A DNA stretch of 64,000 nucleotides, from positions 372,001 to 436,000 of the forward strand of contig JAALGZ010000025.1 of the NCBI GenBank assembly GCA_015227615.1, given 5' to 3'. Numbering within the stretch: position 1 is the first letter of the stretch; every line of letters begins with the position of its first letter. Positions 37,982 through 50,700 of this stretch are shown piece by piece. The notes beneath the pieces are model-generated. The model did no database searches. It was not told the DNA's origin and saw only the letters and a list, made by a program, of their open reading frames with translations. The stretch is from Labyrinthula sp. Ha. Lineage: Eukaryota > Sar > Bigyra > Labyrinthulida > Labyrinthulaceae. Both the position numbers and the translations under genes were made by a program.

Positions 37982-39351
37982 ATGAAAAGTGTAGAGCAAT
38001 TTAAGAATATAGGAGAAAATAACAAAGTTGTATGTTTTAAACTATAGTTTATTTCTTAGCCACCTGTTGTATATGCCGTACGTGAAACCTCAACTAACAA
38101 AACTATACCAAAAATCACTTCCCTTTCTGCAGTAAATCCAGTACAAGAAGAAGATGAAGAACTATCACCAAAAACTAAAGTAAATTGTTTGAAGAAAATA
38201 TGTAACCCAAAACAATGCCAACGCATAGATAAAACAGAAGCAGCTGTCTTTATACTTGGAATTGGTTTTGTCTTATTAATTGTTCGATTTTACCTCTTAC
38301 TATTCCATACTGATTATACCGTGGGAGACTCTAATAATAGAGATGAAGAAGATTCTAATGAAATAGAAGAAGAAATTTGTTCTGTTGTTAAGATAGGAGA
38401 AGTGATTAATCCAAATGACTATGTGCAGCTTATTTTCTCTGCTTGCCCGTTTAAATTTGGATTAAACTCATTTACAGAAGCTGCTACAAGAATTTCAGCA
38501 ATTATTAATCAAACTGAACTTACACAAATTACTCTTGGAGCTGATGCTTCTTTTAATGATGTATGTGGTAATCCACTAGAAGATGACGTTATCTTTCCAG
38601 CTGGATTTACTTTTGACAGTCTTGTTATTATTGTGAATACTGTGGATATAGATGGACAGGGAGGAATTTTAGCCCAGGTTTTTTTTAATGTGTTTATTTA
38701 TTTTTTTAGGCTGGTCCATGTGCAGTTTCTGAAGAAGATTTACCTATTCTTGGTTTAATGACTTTTGATAATGTAGATGTTTTCGCTCTTGCAGAAGATG
38801 GAACACTAGATGACGTTGTTATGCACGAAATGCTTCATGTAACTGGATTAGGAACTCTTTGGAATTTTAATAGAAATCTTCTACAAGATCCAGTTTTTGA
38901 CGCAGCTGGAAATTTTAACGCTAATGCACAACCTAGATTTGTTGGAGCCTCCGGAGTTTCTGAATTTGAAGATTTAGGAGGTAATAATAGAAATGGAGTG
39001 CCTGTAGAAGATGGGATTATTAATGGACAAAGAGTATTAGATGCTAATAATGGTAGAGGTTCTATTGATGGACATTGGGATATAGATAACTTTGATAATG
39101 AGCTTATGGTTTTTGCTATAGATGCAAATGATGCAGAACATCCTTTGAGTCGTCTTACTATTGGATCACTTGAAGATTTGGGTTATGAAGTAGATTTTAA
39201 CCAAGCAGATAATTTTTCTGTTTCTGCTGTTGTTTCACTAGATAAAGGAAATCTAAGAAGTTCCATTGCTAGTGGGAAAAAAGGTTATGTTGATTTAAGT
39301 AATGATTTATCTAAGATGCCAGTAAAAAGAGCAAGTGAAGTTTTTAACTAG
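37982..39351 (+). CDS. Membrane-anchored leishmanolysin-like (M8-type) zinc metallopeptidase, 3 exons
   Basis: Exons are 37982-38029, 38060-38677 and 38710-39351. The introns are 30 and 32 nt, both phase 0. The product has 435 residues. Residues 1-75 are a polar N-terminus, and a hydrophobic span lies at about 77-98 (VFILGIGFVLLIVRFYLLLF). An acidic linker and a Cys-containing luminal domain follow. The zinc site is HEMLHVTGLGTLW at 261-273, with His261, Glu262 and His265; the third ligand is His344 in GHWDIDNF. ELM (Met355) is a likely Met-turn, followed by PLSRLTIGSLEDLGYEVDFNQAD. Splicing restores GGILAQ|AGP and SEEDLPILGLMTFD, a motif block shared by this peptidase family in algae and bacteria. 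No signal peptide is present, so a type II membrane topology with the catalytic domain outside or in the lumen is inferred. The ATG at 37982 is the only one that joins this frame, because the stretch after the TAG at 38057 has none. Confidence 0.9.
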
Positions 39352-39643
39352 AGTAGTTTCCGAAGAGGATATTTATTTTTCATAGAATAAATATAACAAG
39401 AAAAGAAATATATATATGGTAGTTTTAAAATAGTATTTATTATTTTAAAGAGCAAAAGTTTCAGTCTTAGCACTAAATGTAATCTAAATTATATTTTAAG
39501 AAGTCTACATATTAGATGTTAATTCAAGACTTACTCTTATAAATGAAATTAGAATATTCAAAGGGTATAAAAGAAAATAAAAAGAACAAATAATTATAAT
39601 AAGCATAAATAATATAAAGTTTACACAGTTAAATAAAGACGTC

Positions 39644-40109
39644 TTAGACTGAGGATATTGCATTTACTGCTTCTTTGTTTTCAGGGCTCTCATTTGACTT
39701 CCTACAAAATTTGTCGCAACTTATTTTAATATAATAAACACAAAATATCAAAAAGAAAGCGCCTAATATTATAGTTGCTGCTTCATGTTGTTCATCTTCT
39801 AATTCTCTTTCATTCTCCATCTGAAAAATCAACTCATTAAAATTCAAATCCTCGGAAAGTAAACCTACATTCTCATCCTGAAAACAATTTAATAATTGAT
39901 TTCCTTTAAAAAATGAGTTATACAAACTACTATAAAATTGAACACCAACTTTACACCCGAAATCGTTATCGCACAGTTGTTTATGCCCATTTAGTTCACA
40001 TTCTTTTTCGGATGAAGAGAGTGCAAAGTCAAAGATTTTAGCTATAGCATCATTACAGCACTTGAAACAATAATCGAAATTTCCCCCAGGCTTGATTTCA
40101 AAAGCTTTT
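39644..40109 (-). CDS. Small Cys-rich single-pass membrane protein, 5' end not found
   Basis: The frame stays open from 40109 to the stop at 39644 (about 154 residues), well beyond the first possible start inside it (a TTG at 39925). The N-terminal part is Cys-rich (DYCFKCCND, KECELNGHKQLC, FGCKVG). It is followed by NELIFQMENERELEDEQHEA, a hydrophobic span (AATIILGAFFLIFCVYYIKI) and a polar tail with KFCRKSNESPENKE. The upstream edge is CTAG at a phase-2 position right after an in-frame TAA. This fits a 3' splice site like those of the ROCO mini-introns, so one or more 5' exons, probably with a signal peptide, are missing from this model. It converges with the metallopeptidase (292 bp between stops). 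The head and stalk layout resembles the 18679 protein but I see no sequence similarity. Family unknown. Confidence 0.6.
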
Positions 40110-40463
40110 CTAGTTTATTGAGCTTTTTCGTCCCGTAGATTTTTCAAGATGAGGACGTGCGCACTTGATAACAGCTTGGTAAAGCATATATATATAACGG
40201 TGTAAACAAAGTAAGCAAAATAGTTTCAGTAAACACTATAAACAATAGTAAAGAGCTCAAACGAAGTTTATCTTTTTCTTTTTCTGTTCACAATTGACTA
40301 TTAAACGGTTCACTGTTTTCAACTTTTGTTAGCAGCACCTATCGGTATGCCACTAATATGGTTCTCAAAAAGAGAAACCTATGTTACAAACTGCGCAGTA
40401 AAACAACACACATAGCTTTTTGACACTAAAGCCATTTTCAAATATCATATTCTTAAGTATACT

Positions 40464-40633
40464 TCAGGAATAAGTTTTTAGGCCAATTTCCCCTGAATAC
40501 TCCGCAATATTGCCACCCTCATTTGACGACCTAAGCTATATAAGAATAATAATCTATACCTTTGAAGGGTAAGTATATAATTACTTTTTCTGCTCGAGAA
40601 CTTTTGTTTTAGTGATGGGGCTCTTAAAGAAAT
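40464..40633 (-). pseudogene. Relic 5' end (exons 1-2) of a further ROCO gene
   Basis: Aligns with the 5' end of ROCO C at nearly 80 percent. Exon 1 corresponds to 40633-40560 (74 nt, same length), intron 1 to 40559-40531 (29 nt, GTATAG...CTTAG intact), and exon 2 starts at 40530. The start codon has become ATT (40633-40631). Exon 2 loses similarity after about ten codons and hits TGA at 40466-40464. Exons 3-8 are absent. It is the 5' stump of a third unit in the C/D tandem array, left when the rest was deleted. Confidence 0.85.
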
Positions 40634-40866
40634 TTCACTTTGGATTTATATTTATTTGGATCTCTAGTCTACAGTAACGAAAGATTGTGGTTTTAGATTT
40701 GTTACAGATTGAAACACTCAAAGGTTCCCTTTGATAGACACATACTATCACATTACAGGATAACATTACTGTAAATAGCACCTAAAAATTGATTTACCAA
40801 TAAAATAATCGACTTCAAAATTATTCATTTACTCGTTTCCCAGCAATTACTGTGAATTAGAAGATG

Positions 40867-43800
40867 ATACTTATTCCAATTTAAAGGTTTCAACTTAATC
40901 TTTAAACTTCTCCGCTTTGCTTACAACTTTCATGTCTCTACATTTTTTATGCACATTACCTTTTCTCATTGAAATAATTTCAAAGATGAATCCATTTTAT
41001 TTCTCTACTTAGTTGTAATATGTGTAATGGAAAAATGCATTATTTCAGGGTTTTTTGGTAAGATAATGAACACTTTTTGGTTCTTGGCTTGTATTGCAGC
41101 TTTATTTCGGGAGCTTTGAAATATGAAACGTTACACTTTTAAAAAATTAATCAAAAGCTATAACAGTGAAACCGCTATCAATGCTATTTATGTTCAATTT
41201 ATTTTGATTGCATATGTCGAAAGTAAAAGGAGACAAGACGAGAAATCCTGGATAAACATCAGGTTTTAACTGTTACCAACATATTCATATGGTTTTATAT
41301 TCTATTTTTGACATATTGTATAGATATCAGCTGTATTTAAACAAAATTTAAAAATATAGTATTTCTTAAAAGTTATTTCATGTATTTTTTTTGTAAATTA
41401 AAGAATATTTTTCTTTCGTCTAGTGGCGATAAATTCTGAGTTAGGATGTATATCATTATGGATGGGCAAATAAATATGACATGGGTTGCTCAAGAAGATG
41501 ATATGTTTCTATGTTAACCAAAAAGTGGTTAGTGATGAGTGATAGAATTAGTTGTTGGAAGTTTTCTATACTTGAAGTACCTCAATTTTAAAAATGATTT
41601 TCTTTGACAAAGATATATGGAATCAAGGAAATGTCATAGTGTCATTTGTCGGTATTAATGGTGACGTGGTATGATGTATTATTTTAATATACAAAATTCC
41701 CAACCAATTAAGCTTCAGTGAGAATTCAAGAAGTGGTTTGGGAATATTGCTCTAAGTTTTCCAGTGAATCAGTGAATATTGTACTCATGGGGATAGCAAT
41801 TTCTTTTTGTATATTCTCTGATATGGTACTGTTACTTTCTAAAACCGACATATCTTTTTTTTGCATTTCAATGGTCCTCGTCGGATATACCTATATTACA
41901 ACATTTTCTTGAAGTAATTTATATTTGTGTACATAAGAAAAAAATATATTTTATATCAGCAATATAACAAACTAGTTTTCTGAAAGTGAGTAGTTGAACA
42001 AGAAATCAAGTAAATTATGAGAAGTTTTATAAAATTGAGAAAAAGCGAGAGCCCCAAAAAAATAGTATCTTTGCCATTTTAACTTAACATCTAGATATGC
42101 TACTAAGAGGTTTATTTGAAATTTATTCAAATTACGTTTTTTCACTTTGAAAATAATGTGATACACAACCAATCTATAACCAGATTGTAATTTGGCTGAA
42201 GAAGTTTATTTAATTTGTTGTTCGCTGTTATGTGAGCTTCATATATATACTGTTTTTTATGCATTCCTATATCTTTGCATAAATGCCTACAAGATATAAA
42301 ACCCCACCAATTCTTATTGGTTGTTCAATAATTAAATTTGAAAAGAAGCATATGTTTTCCAACTTGCATTTTGTTTCATTTGAAGTCTGGGATTAGGATT
42401 ATTCAGTGCTAAACTTCTTAGATAAAATTAAAGTCTAGGCATCGATAGTTTTTTCTTTTGGGTCAAGTAGAGAATATTTAATGAACATTGTATAACATAA
42501 TACATCCTTTCTACTATTAATATTTTCCGAGTCTTCTTTGTCATATATGTATCAACCATTTTGGTGATCCTATTTCTTTTAAATACCCAGTTAATTTAGA
42601 TTTTGTTGTTGCCTTTATTTCTTAAGCTGTGAAACCGAGCTTGAGAATCTCGTGTATTTTCATATTTCTAGTTTCTTTGTGGATTATTTGTCAATGCATG
42701 AGCATTCCTGATGACCATATCTCTTTTGCTCTACCGAATATATTTACTAGCTTAATATTTTCCTCTCATATTCCTAAGTAGGATATGTTCTTTGATCTGG
42801 TATATTATTTTTCAGTTTTTGTTCATTTTCTGGTTAAATTCGAAGAGATGGTTAAATTCAAGATTTATACTGGGTATAGTGTTTATTAAACAACTTTGTT
42901 ATTTGAGGTAGAAACATTTTTCTGTGTGCATTCAATATTTTTATGGAATTTTTTTGGCCCTAAATGAATATTTGTTCAAGTTATGAAACTCTCTCACAAG
43001 CACGCTCTTCAGTTTCGTTTACATTTAATAAATATATACTGAGCTCAAATGACACTTGATCACTTTTTTAAGCAAAAAAATATTTTAAAAAAGTGTTATA
43101 TAAGTCGGTTCCTCGTTTTTATTTAAACTTCGTTTATGTCGGATGAGTATGGATTTCCAGGATATATGTCTTCAATAACTTGAAAATCAGAATCATTGTT
43201 CTATAATTTTCTGCCTATCCATATTCTGAGAAGCCATCAATTACTACAATACTATTCTTAAACAGTTTTGGTGAGAAGTGTTTACTTGATTATGGTACAA
43301 TATAACCTTTTTAGAGGTTCCGAGTATGAAAATATCATTTTTTTGTGAATAGGGTTCAGCTATGGCTTTAGTCGTGCAGGAACATCGCAGCTTATGATTT
43401 CTAAGACTTTGAAATAAATGTAAGGACGGTGTAAATTAATATTAGAATAGTTTTTTAATAATATTGAAACATTCTATGATTGTGTTTAATTTCATGAATT
43501 GTCCATATGATTTCACTTTAAGGGAACTCTGTAGATGCTATAAATACTTAATTCATGGGCTTCTTTACGCTCGAAGAAAAATTTGGCATTTGGAAATATT
43601 CTCATATTGTTATTTACCATTGTTTCACGTTTGGCTTCTAATAGTCTTCCGAAGTTTTCTAAGAATTAGTCGCTATCTAGCGTTAGAGCAGCTTAAAGAA
43701 TAGAATATGATTATTTTTTTATGTTACACGATGATCTTGTTGTTACAAGGAGGATATCAACCATAAAATTAGTCTGGCCTATTCAGCTTGATCTACTTTG

Positions 43801-45188
43801 AATGCATGTTTTAAATACCATGTCTCTATTTCATGAGTACTTGCTCCAGAGTCAAGAATAAGAATTACTTTAGAACTATCTGTTTGCCTTCCCTGGAAAA
43901 GAATTTATTCAATTAGACTTTTTTTGCAATCTATCTCAACTTATCACTCCTTTAGGCAATTTAAAGTTTTTTAGTATTTCAAAATTTCTGATGGCTTTCT
44001 ATTTTCTTCTTGTCTTCAAGACATTGTTATTGTTTTCTTACATGCAGGTGCCAAGAGCTGTTTGAGTTCATATATAATGTATAACCTTTTACTGATATTT
44101 GTGTTAGCGGGATTGTTCTTTCTCCAACACATGCCACTTATGTTTATGGCTGTCTTTGGATATTCGGGTGTTTTATTCTCAGTATAACTAAAGGATTCTA
44201 CTTAACTTAATGGCTGCTTTGCTATTGCTGTGCTTATTTGATTGAGTCCGCCTTTTGTGAACCCTTTTCTGGTTGATAACCAACATCCCTAATTCGGTTT
44301 CCACTTCTCGAACATGCTTTTCATTGCTTTTTCTTATTCTGTTCTTCAATTCTGGATTTATTCCAATTTCCTGAGAAATGTGCTACTACTTGAACCCAAC
44401 CCGTAAACTTCCATCCCTATCATTCTGTTGCACTCATCCCTTGTTCCAACGTCTCGATATCATATTCCATTCAGAGGACTTTTTACCAGTTCATGATCCT
44501 GAGCCAATTCTTCAACAGATCTATCTTCAGAGTACTCAAAGTCTTCAATTAAGCCTCCAGGGTTAATAAGTGTTAAGTTGAGTTTAACTAATAAACTTTG
44601 TTCCCGGTAATAGTTTGAGAGCGAAGTGTTTGATGTTTTTATTATCTCTTTGCTAATAGGTTGAAAAATCAGTTACAGAAAAAAGTACATTTTAGTTAGA
44701 AATATATATTTAATCCTTTTGTTAAGAGCTTAACGAAAATACATTTTGTATAATAAAGTAAGTGTATTGTTGAACAAAGAATCATAACTCAAAGTAAACC
44801 AACAACGGTTTTTACAAACCAAACTCCATTCATCATCAGAACTAACGAAACTTATTAAATAACCTTTTAAAGAAGTTATTTCTCTTTTTAGTAGGTTTAA
44901 GAACAACTTCTTTTTTTGCATCAAGAACTTCGAAATCCTCAACAATTCTATTTCTAAACTTTGGTATTATAATTTTAAGTAAGTTATTCAAATATTCTTT
45001 ATGATTACTTTGAACAAAAGTGAAAGCTATAGATTTTTCACTTGATATAAAAATATCAATAACATATTCTGTTCCAAAAATCATACGTGCAAAACCTTTA
45101 TAAATAAAACTTTGAGTAATTTCTTCTTGTGATTTACACAAGTCTACAAGAATAACAAAAGTAGATAAAAGAAGAAACCTTCCAAAAA
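40867..45188. repeat. Segmental duplication, left copy (4.3 kb)
   Basis: Matches 47734-52055 base for base at a constant offset of 6867. I noticed only about five differences by eye (for example at 41862, in 42211-42216, at 42274, in 43035-43040 and in 45105-45107), more than 99.8 percent identity. It covers the last 347 bp of ROCO C and the spacer downstream of it. Left of 40867 the identity drops abruptly to about 80 percent; right of 45188 it drops again inside the COR-coding exon. Short open frames within it (41718-41912, 43464-43703, 44378-44566) are duplicated with it and show no sign of function. Confidence 0.95.
43780..44200 (-). mobile_element. LTR-retrotransposon gag/protease remnant in spacer (copy 1)
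   Basis: A minus-strand frame around 43795-43900 reads VILILDSGASTHEIETWYL, containing the retropepsin catalytic motif LDSGAS. Upstream in the same direction (about 44110-44150), CWRKNNPAN has the spacing of a degraded gag zinc knuckle. Frames are broken and no reverse transcriptase was recognised. It lies inside the duplicated segment and so recurs at +6867. Confidence 0.4.
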
Positions 45189-47499
45189 TAAATTGAATAT
45201 CAGTTCTGTAAGAAGGTTTTATTTTTGATCTCTTTAGCTCAGGAAGTAATTCAGGAAGAACAAAAACATCATTTTCTTTTTCTACAGGTATCAAAACCAA
45301 ACTTTTCAAAGCCAAACTTAAAATATATTTCTTTTCTTTATCAGAATATTCTTTTAATAAAATATTAAAAAGTTCTTTATTTAGTTTTCCTTTATCAACA
45401 TAAATTCTATATAAAGAAAATTTATTACTTGGAATTCTAAACGCAAGTTCATGAAAATTTGGATCTCTGATAAACTTACCTAAAGCTTGAGCAAGATAAG
45501 AAGGTGCAAAAAATATAAAGTTTTCATCTACTTCCAAATCTAAATAAGAAAAATAACAAATTAAACCAACTTTTGAATATATTCTAAGCATAGCTTCAAC
45601 TTCCCAATCTTCAAAACCACAAGAATAAGATTTATCTTCAAATTCCTTCAAAGTCATAATATTTGTTTGTTCTCGACAATTATCAAGAAAAAGAATGCAA
45701 GCAGTTCCTATTCTAAAGTTAAGAAAATTTTCTTTATTTATTCCAGCTGCTCCAGAAACAATACTTTTTATTTTATCTTTTATATTTTTTTTCTCTTGAG
45801 AATCTAGCTTTGAGTTTTCGATAGGAAAAAATATATTCATATCATTTTTCATTATATTTAACTCAGAAGAAAGATTTTCAACAAAGTCTTGAAGTTTATT
45901 TTGTATTTTTTCTAGATTTCTATCTTCAGTATTCTTTCTTTTATATCTTTTTAAATGTGTACCAATAAAAATAACTGGTGCTTTTTCTGTATTTCTTAAA
46001 ATACTTTCACACCAAAATTTTAATCTAAATAAATCATTTTGAGATATTTTTGTCATATTAAAAACTATAAAATAAAGATAATTTGAATTCATAAAAATAT
46101 GATGAACAGAAGAAAATATTTCTTGTCCACCAAAATCATAAACACGAAAATAAACATCTTCTGAATTAAATACTGCGGAAGCATCTTTAAATCCAGTTAC
46201 AAAACTTTCATCCAAAACAGTTTTAGAAACAAGTTCTTCTTCAAAATCAAGTTTGTATTTAGATTTTGGAATATCTTCCAAATTAAACTCTTCAAAAGAG
46301 GTGTATGGAATGCAGTTCTTAACTCGCTGTATACTCAACTCATATTTTGATATTGGGTTCCAGTCGTAACTATGTGGATTTATACTGAAAACATCAATAT
46401 CATTTAATAAAAGAGTTGACTCAAAATTTAAAACAAATTTCCTATTGAACAAACTTCTTATTGTAGAAGTTTTTCCTGTTCTTCCATCTCCAATAAAAAA
46501 TACAGAAACTTCGTTTAGAATAGTTGGATATTCATACTGATCTCTTAGCTGTGCTTGAACATATTTTTTCAGTTTATCTTGAAGTTTTTTTAAATCAAAA
46601 ACAAATCCTGATACTTCAAATACAACTAGATTAAAGTGTGAATTAATTAAACCTTGTGCATCTCTTTCTTCATCTTTGGAAAACTTCATTGGTTTAATAC
46701 GTAAGCTAATAATAAAAACAGAAATATGAATACATAAAATTCAATAAGAAAGGCTGGGTTTTTAATAATCTTTTTACAAGGGAAAATATTTTTTTGGAGT
46801 TCATAGAAATACTTTCTTCTTGTACACTAGAAAACTAAGGCAAATATAAGAAAAGTACTATAAGGTTCTCAAAATATTCCTTGTTGAAATAAATTCTAAA
46901 ATATTGAATAAACTATTTTCTTCTAAATTATTATATTCCAATCTATTATTAGTTAGTAGAAAAAAAATACATTAAAGAATGAATATTTTGTTCTCTTAGA
47001 AAGTTTGTAAAGCTTTTCCCTCTTGGAAGAACACAACCAATATATCTAAAGTAAAGAAATAAAAAAAATACGAAGTATAGTTTATATTCCATTTATTCTT
47101 CAAAGGCAATACATCTGAAAAATTTTCCTTACTAAAACTGCAAAAGAAGAATCTAAATTTAATAATATAGGAAATATACATTAGCTGATTTACTTTTGGG
47201 AATTTTTTTCTAAAGAAATATAAAGCTTTTCTTACTGCATAAAAAGGGCAATAAACAAATCTGAAAATTTATATTTAATCAAAGTTCTTACTTAAGTATT
47301 GTTATTTCTTCTGCTGTCTCAAAATGTTTGTGAAAAGCTTTAACTTCTCGTTTAAACCGAGCTACCTCTTCAATATTACCTTCCTCATCATAAGACCTAA
47401 ACTTTATATGAATAATAACCGATACCATTGAAGGGTAAACATATAATTAAGTTCTCTGGTTGAGAACTGTTGTTTTATTAATGGGGCTCTAAAAGACAT
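44842..47499 (-). CDS. LRR-Roc-COR GTPase, ROCO gene C (divergent LRRs)
   Basis: Exons from 5' to 3': 47499-47426, 47396-47292, 47260-47180, 47152-47072, 47045-46971, 46942-46859, 46826-46734, 46705-44842. The introns are 29, 31, 27, 26, 28, 32 and 28 nt, all phase 2; the 26-nt intron (47071-47046) is the shortest in the window. The product has 818 residues. Exon lengths equal those of A, B and D, but the LRR sequence is very different (for example SLIEYNNLEEN replaced here by SLILEYNNLEENSLFNIL). The Roc P-loop is GDGRTGKTS at 270-278, against GDGRVGKTS in the others, and the stretch from G1 to G3 is also diverged. From DVYFRVYDFGGQE onward it is nearly identical to the other copies, and its 3' end is identical to D, including the basic tail KKRNNFFKRLFNKFR. 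The apparent short start at 46689 lies inside exon 8. Confidence 0.92.
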
Positions 47500-47733
47500 T
47501 TCACTTTGGATTTCGATTTATTTGGAATTCTAGTCTATAGTAATGCAAGATTGTGATTCTATATTTGTTATAGATTGAAACACTCAAAGGTTCCCTTTGA
47601 TATACACATACTATTATAATACAGGATAACATTACTGTAAATATCATCTGAAAATTGATCTAGTAATTAAATAATCAAACTTTAAAATTATTCATTTACT
47701 CGTTTCCCAGCAATTACTGCGAATTAGAAGATA

Positions 47734-50700
47734 ATACTTATTCCAATTTAAAGGTTTCAACTTAATCTTTAAACTTCTCCGCTTTGCTTACAACTTTCAT
47801 GTCTCTACATTTTTTATGCACATTACCTTTTCTCATTGAAATAATTTCAAAGATGAATCCATTTTATTTCTCTACTTAGTTGTAATATGTGTAATGGAAA
47901 AATGCATTATTTCAGGGTTTTTTGGTAAGATAATGAACACTTTTTGGTTCTTGGCTTGTATTGCAGCTTTATTTCGGGAGCTTTGAAATATGAAACGTTA
48001 CACTTTTAAAAAATTAATCAAAAGCTATAACAGTGAAACCGCTATCAATGCTATTTATGTTCAATTTATTTTGATTGCATATGTCGAAAGTAAAAGGAGA
48101 CAAGACGAGAAATCCTGGATAAACATCAGGTTTTAACTGTTACCAACATATTCATATGGTTTTATATTCTATTTTTGACATATTGTATAGATATCAGCTG
48201 TATTTAAACAAAATTTAAAAATATAGTATTTCTTAAAAGTTATTTCATGTATTTTTTTTGTAAATTAAAGAATATTTTTCTTTCGTCTAGTGGCGATAAA
48301 TTCTGAGTTAGGATGTATATCATTATGGATGGGCAAATAAATATGACATGGGTTGCTCAAGAAGATGATATGTTTCTATGTTAACCAAAAAGTGGTTAGT
48401 GATGAGTGATAGAATTAGTTGTTGGAAGTTTTCTATACTTGAAGTACCTCAATTTTAAAAATGATTTTCTTTGACAAAGATATATGGAATCAAGGAAATG
48501 TCATAGTGTCATTTGTCGGTATTAATGGTGACGTGGTATGATGTATTATTTTAATATACAAAATTCCCAACCAATTAAGCTTCAGTGAGAATTCAAGAAG
48601 TGGTTTGGGAATATTGCTCTAAGTTTTCCAGTGAATCAGTGAATATTGTACTCATGGGGATAGCAATTTCTTTTTGTATATTCTCTGATATGGTACTGTT
48701 ACTTTCTAAAACCGACATATCTTTTTTTCGCATTTCAATGGTCCTCGTCGGATATACCTATATTACAACATTTTCTTGAAGTAATTTATATTTGTGTACA
48801 TAAGAAAAAAATATATTTTATATCAGCAATATAACAAACTAGTTTTCTGAAAGTGAGTAGTTGAACAAGAAATCAAGTAAATTATGAGAAGTTTTATAAA
48901 ATTGAGAAAAAGCGAGAGCCCCAAAAAAATAGTATCTTTGCCATTTTAACTTAACATCTAGATATGCTACTAAGAGGTTTATTTGAAATTTATTCAAATT
49001 ACGTTTTTTCACTTTGAAAATAATGTGATACACAACCAATCTATAACCAGATTGTAATTTGGCTGAAGAAGTTTATTGAATTTGTTGTTCGCTGTTATGT
49101 GAGCTTCATATATATACTGTTTTTTATGCATTCCTATATCCTTGCATAAATGCCTACAAGATATAAAACCCCACCAATTCTTATTGGTTGTTCAATAATT
49201 AAATTTGAAAAGAAGCATATGTTTTCCAACTTGCATTTTGTTTCATTTGAAGTCTGGGATTAGGATTATTCAGTGCTAAACTTCTTAGATAAAATTAAAG
49301 TCTAGGCATCGATAGTTTTTTCTTTTGGGTCAAGTAGAGAATATTTAATGAACATTGTATAACATAATACATCCTTTCTACTATTAATATTTTCCGAGTC
49401 TTCTTTGTCATATATGTATCAACCATTTTGGTGATCCTATTTCTTTTAAATACCCAGTTAATTTAGATTTTGTTGTTGCCTTTATTTCTTAAGCTGTGAA
49501 ACCGAGCTTGAGAATCTCGTGTATTTTCATATTTCTAGTTTCTTTGTGGATTATTTGTCAATGCATGAGCATTCCTGATGACCATATCTCTTTTGCTCTA
49601 CCGAATATATTTACTAGCTTAATATTTTCCTCTCATATTCCTAAGTAGGATATGTTCTTTGATCTGGTATATTATTTTTCAGTTTTTGTTCATTTTCTGG
49701 TTAAATTCGAAGAGATGGTTAAATTCAAGATTTATACTGGGTATAGTGTTTATTAAACAACTTTGTTATTTGAGGTAGAAACATTTTTCTGTGTGCATTC
49801 AATATTTTTATGGAATTTTTTTGGCCCTAAATGAATATTTGTTCAAGTTATGAAACTCTCTCACAAGCACGCTCTTCAGTTTCGTTTACATTTAATAAAT
49901 ATATACTCAGCTCAAATGACACTTGATCACTTTTTTAAGCAAAAAAATATTTTAAAAAAGTGTTATATAAGTCGGTTCCTCGTTTTTATTTAAACTTCGT
50001 TTATGTCGGATGAGTATGGATTTCCAGGATATATGTCTTCAATAACTTGAAAATCAGAATCATTGTTCTATAATTTTCTGCCTATCCATATTCTGAGAAG
50101 CCATCAATTACTACAATACTATTCTTAAACAGTTTTGGTGAGAAGTGTTTACTTGATTATGGTACAATATAACCTTTTTAGAGGTTCCGAGTATGAAAAT
50201 ATCATTTTTTTGTGAATAGGGTTCAGCTATGGCTTTAGTCGTGCAGGAACATCGCAGCTTATGATTTCTAAGACTTTGAAATAAATGTAAGGACGGTGTA
50301 AATTAATATTAGAATAGTTTTTTAATAATATTGAAACATTCTATGATTGTGTTTAATTTCATGAATTGTCCATATGATTTCACTTTAAGGGAACTCTGTA
50401 GATGCTATAAATACTTAATTCATGGGCTTCTTTACGCTCGAAGAAAAATTTGGCATTTGGAAATATTCTCATATTGTTATTTACCATTGTTTCACGTTTG
50501 GCTTCTAATAGTCTTCCGAAGTTTTCTAAGAATTAGTCGCTATCTAGCGTTAGAGCAGCTTAAAGAATAGAATATGATTATTTTTTTATGTTACACGATG
50601 ATCTTGTTGTTACAAGGAGGATATCAACCATAAAATTAGTCTGGCCTATTCAGCTTGATCTACTTTGAATGCATGTTTTAAATACCATGTCTCTATTTCA

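Noticed and set aside
38189-38758. Metallopeptidase start at 38189 and a separate second gene at 38758
   Set aside because: The first codon is TTG and the two pieces are halves of one protein joined by a 32-nt intron; an upstream exon supplies the ATG.
41718-44566. Short ORFs duplicated at +6867 as conserved genes
   Set aside because: Their conservation is only that of the very recent segmental duplication; they show no motif and no excess of synonymous change.
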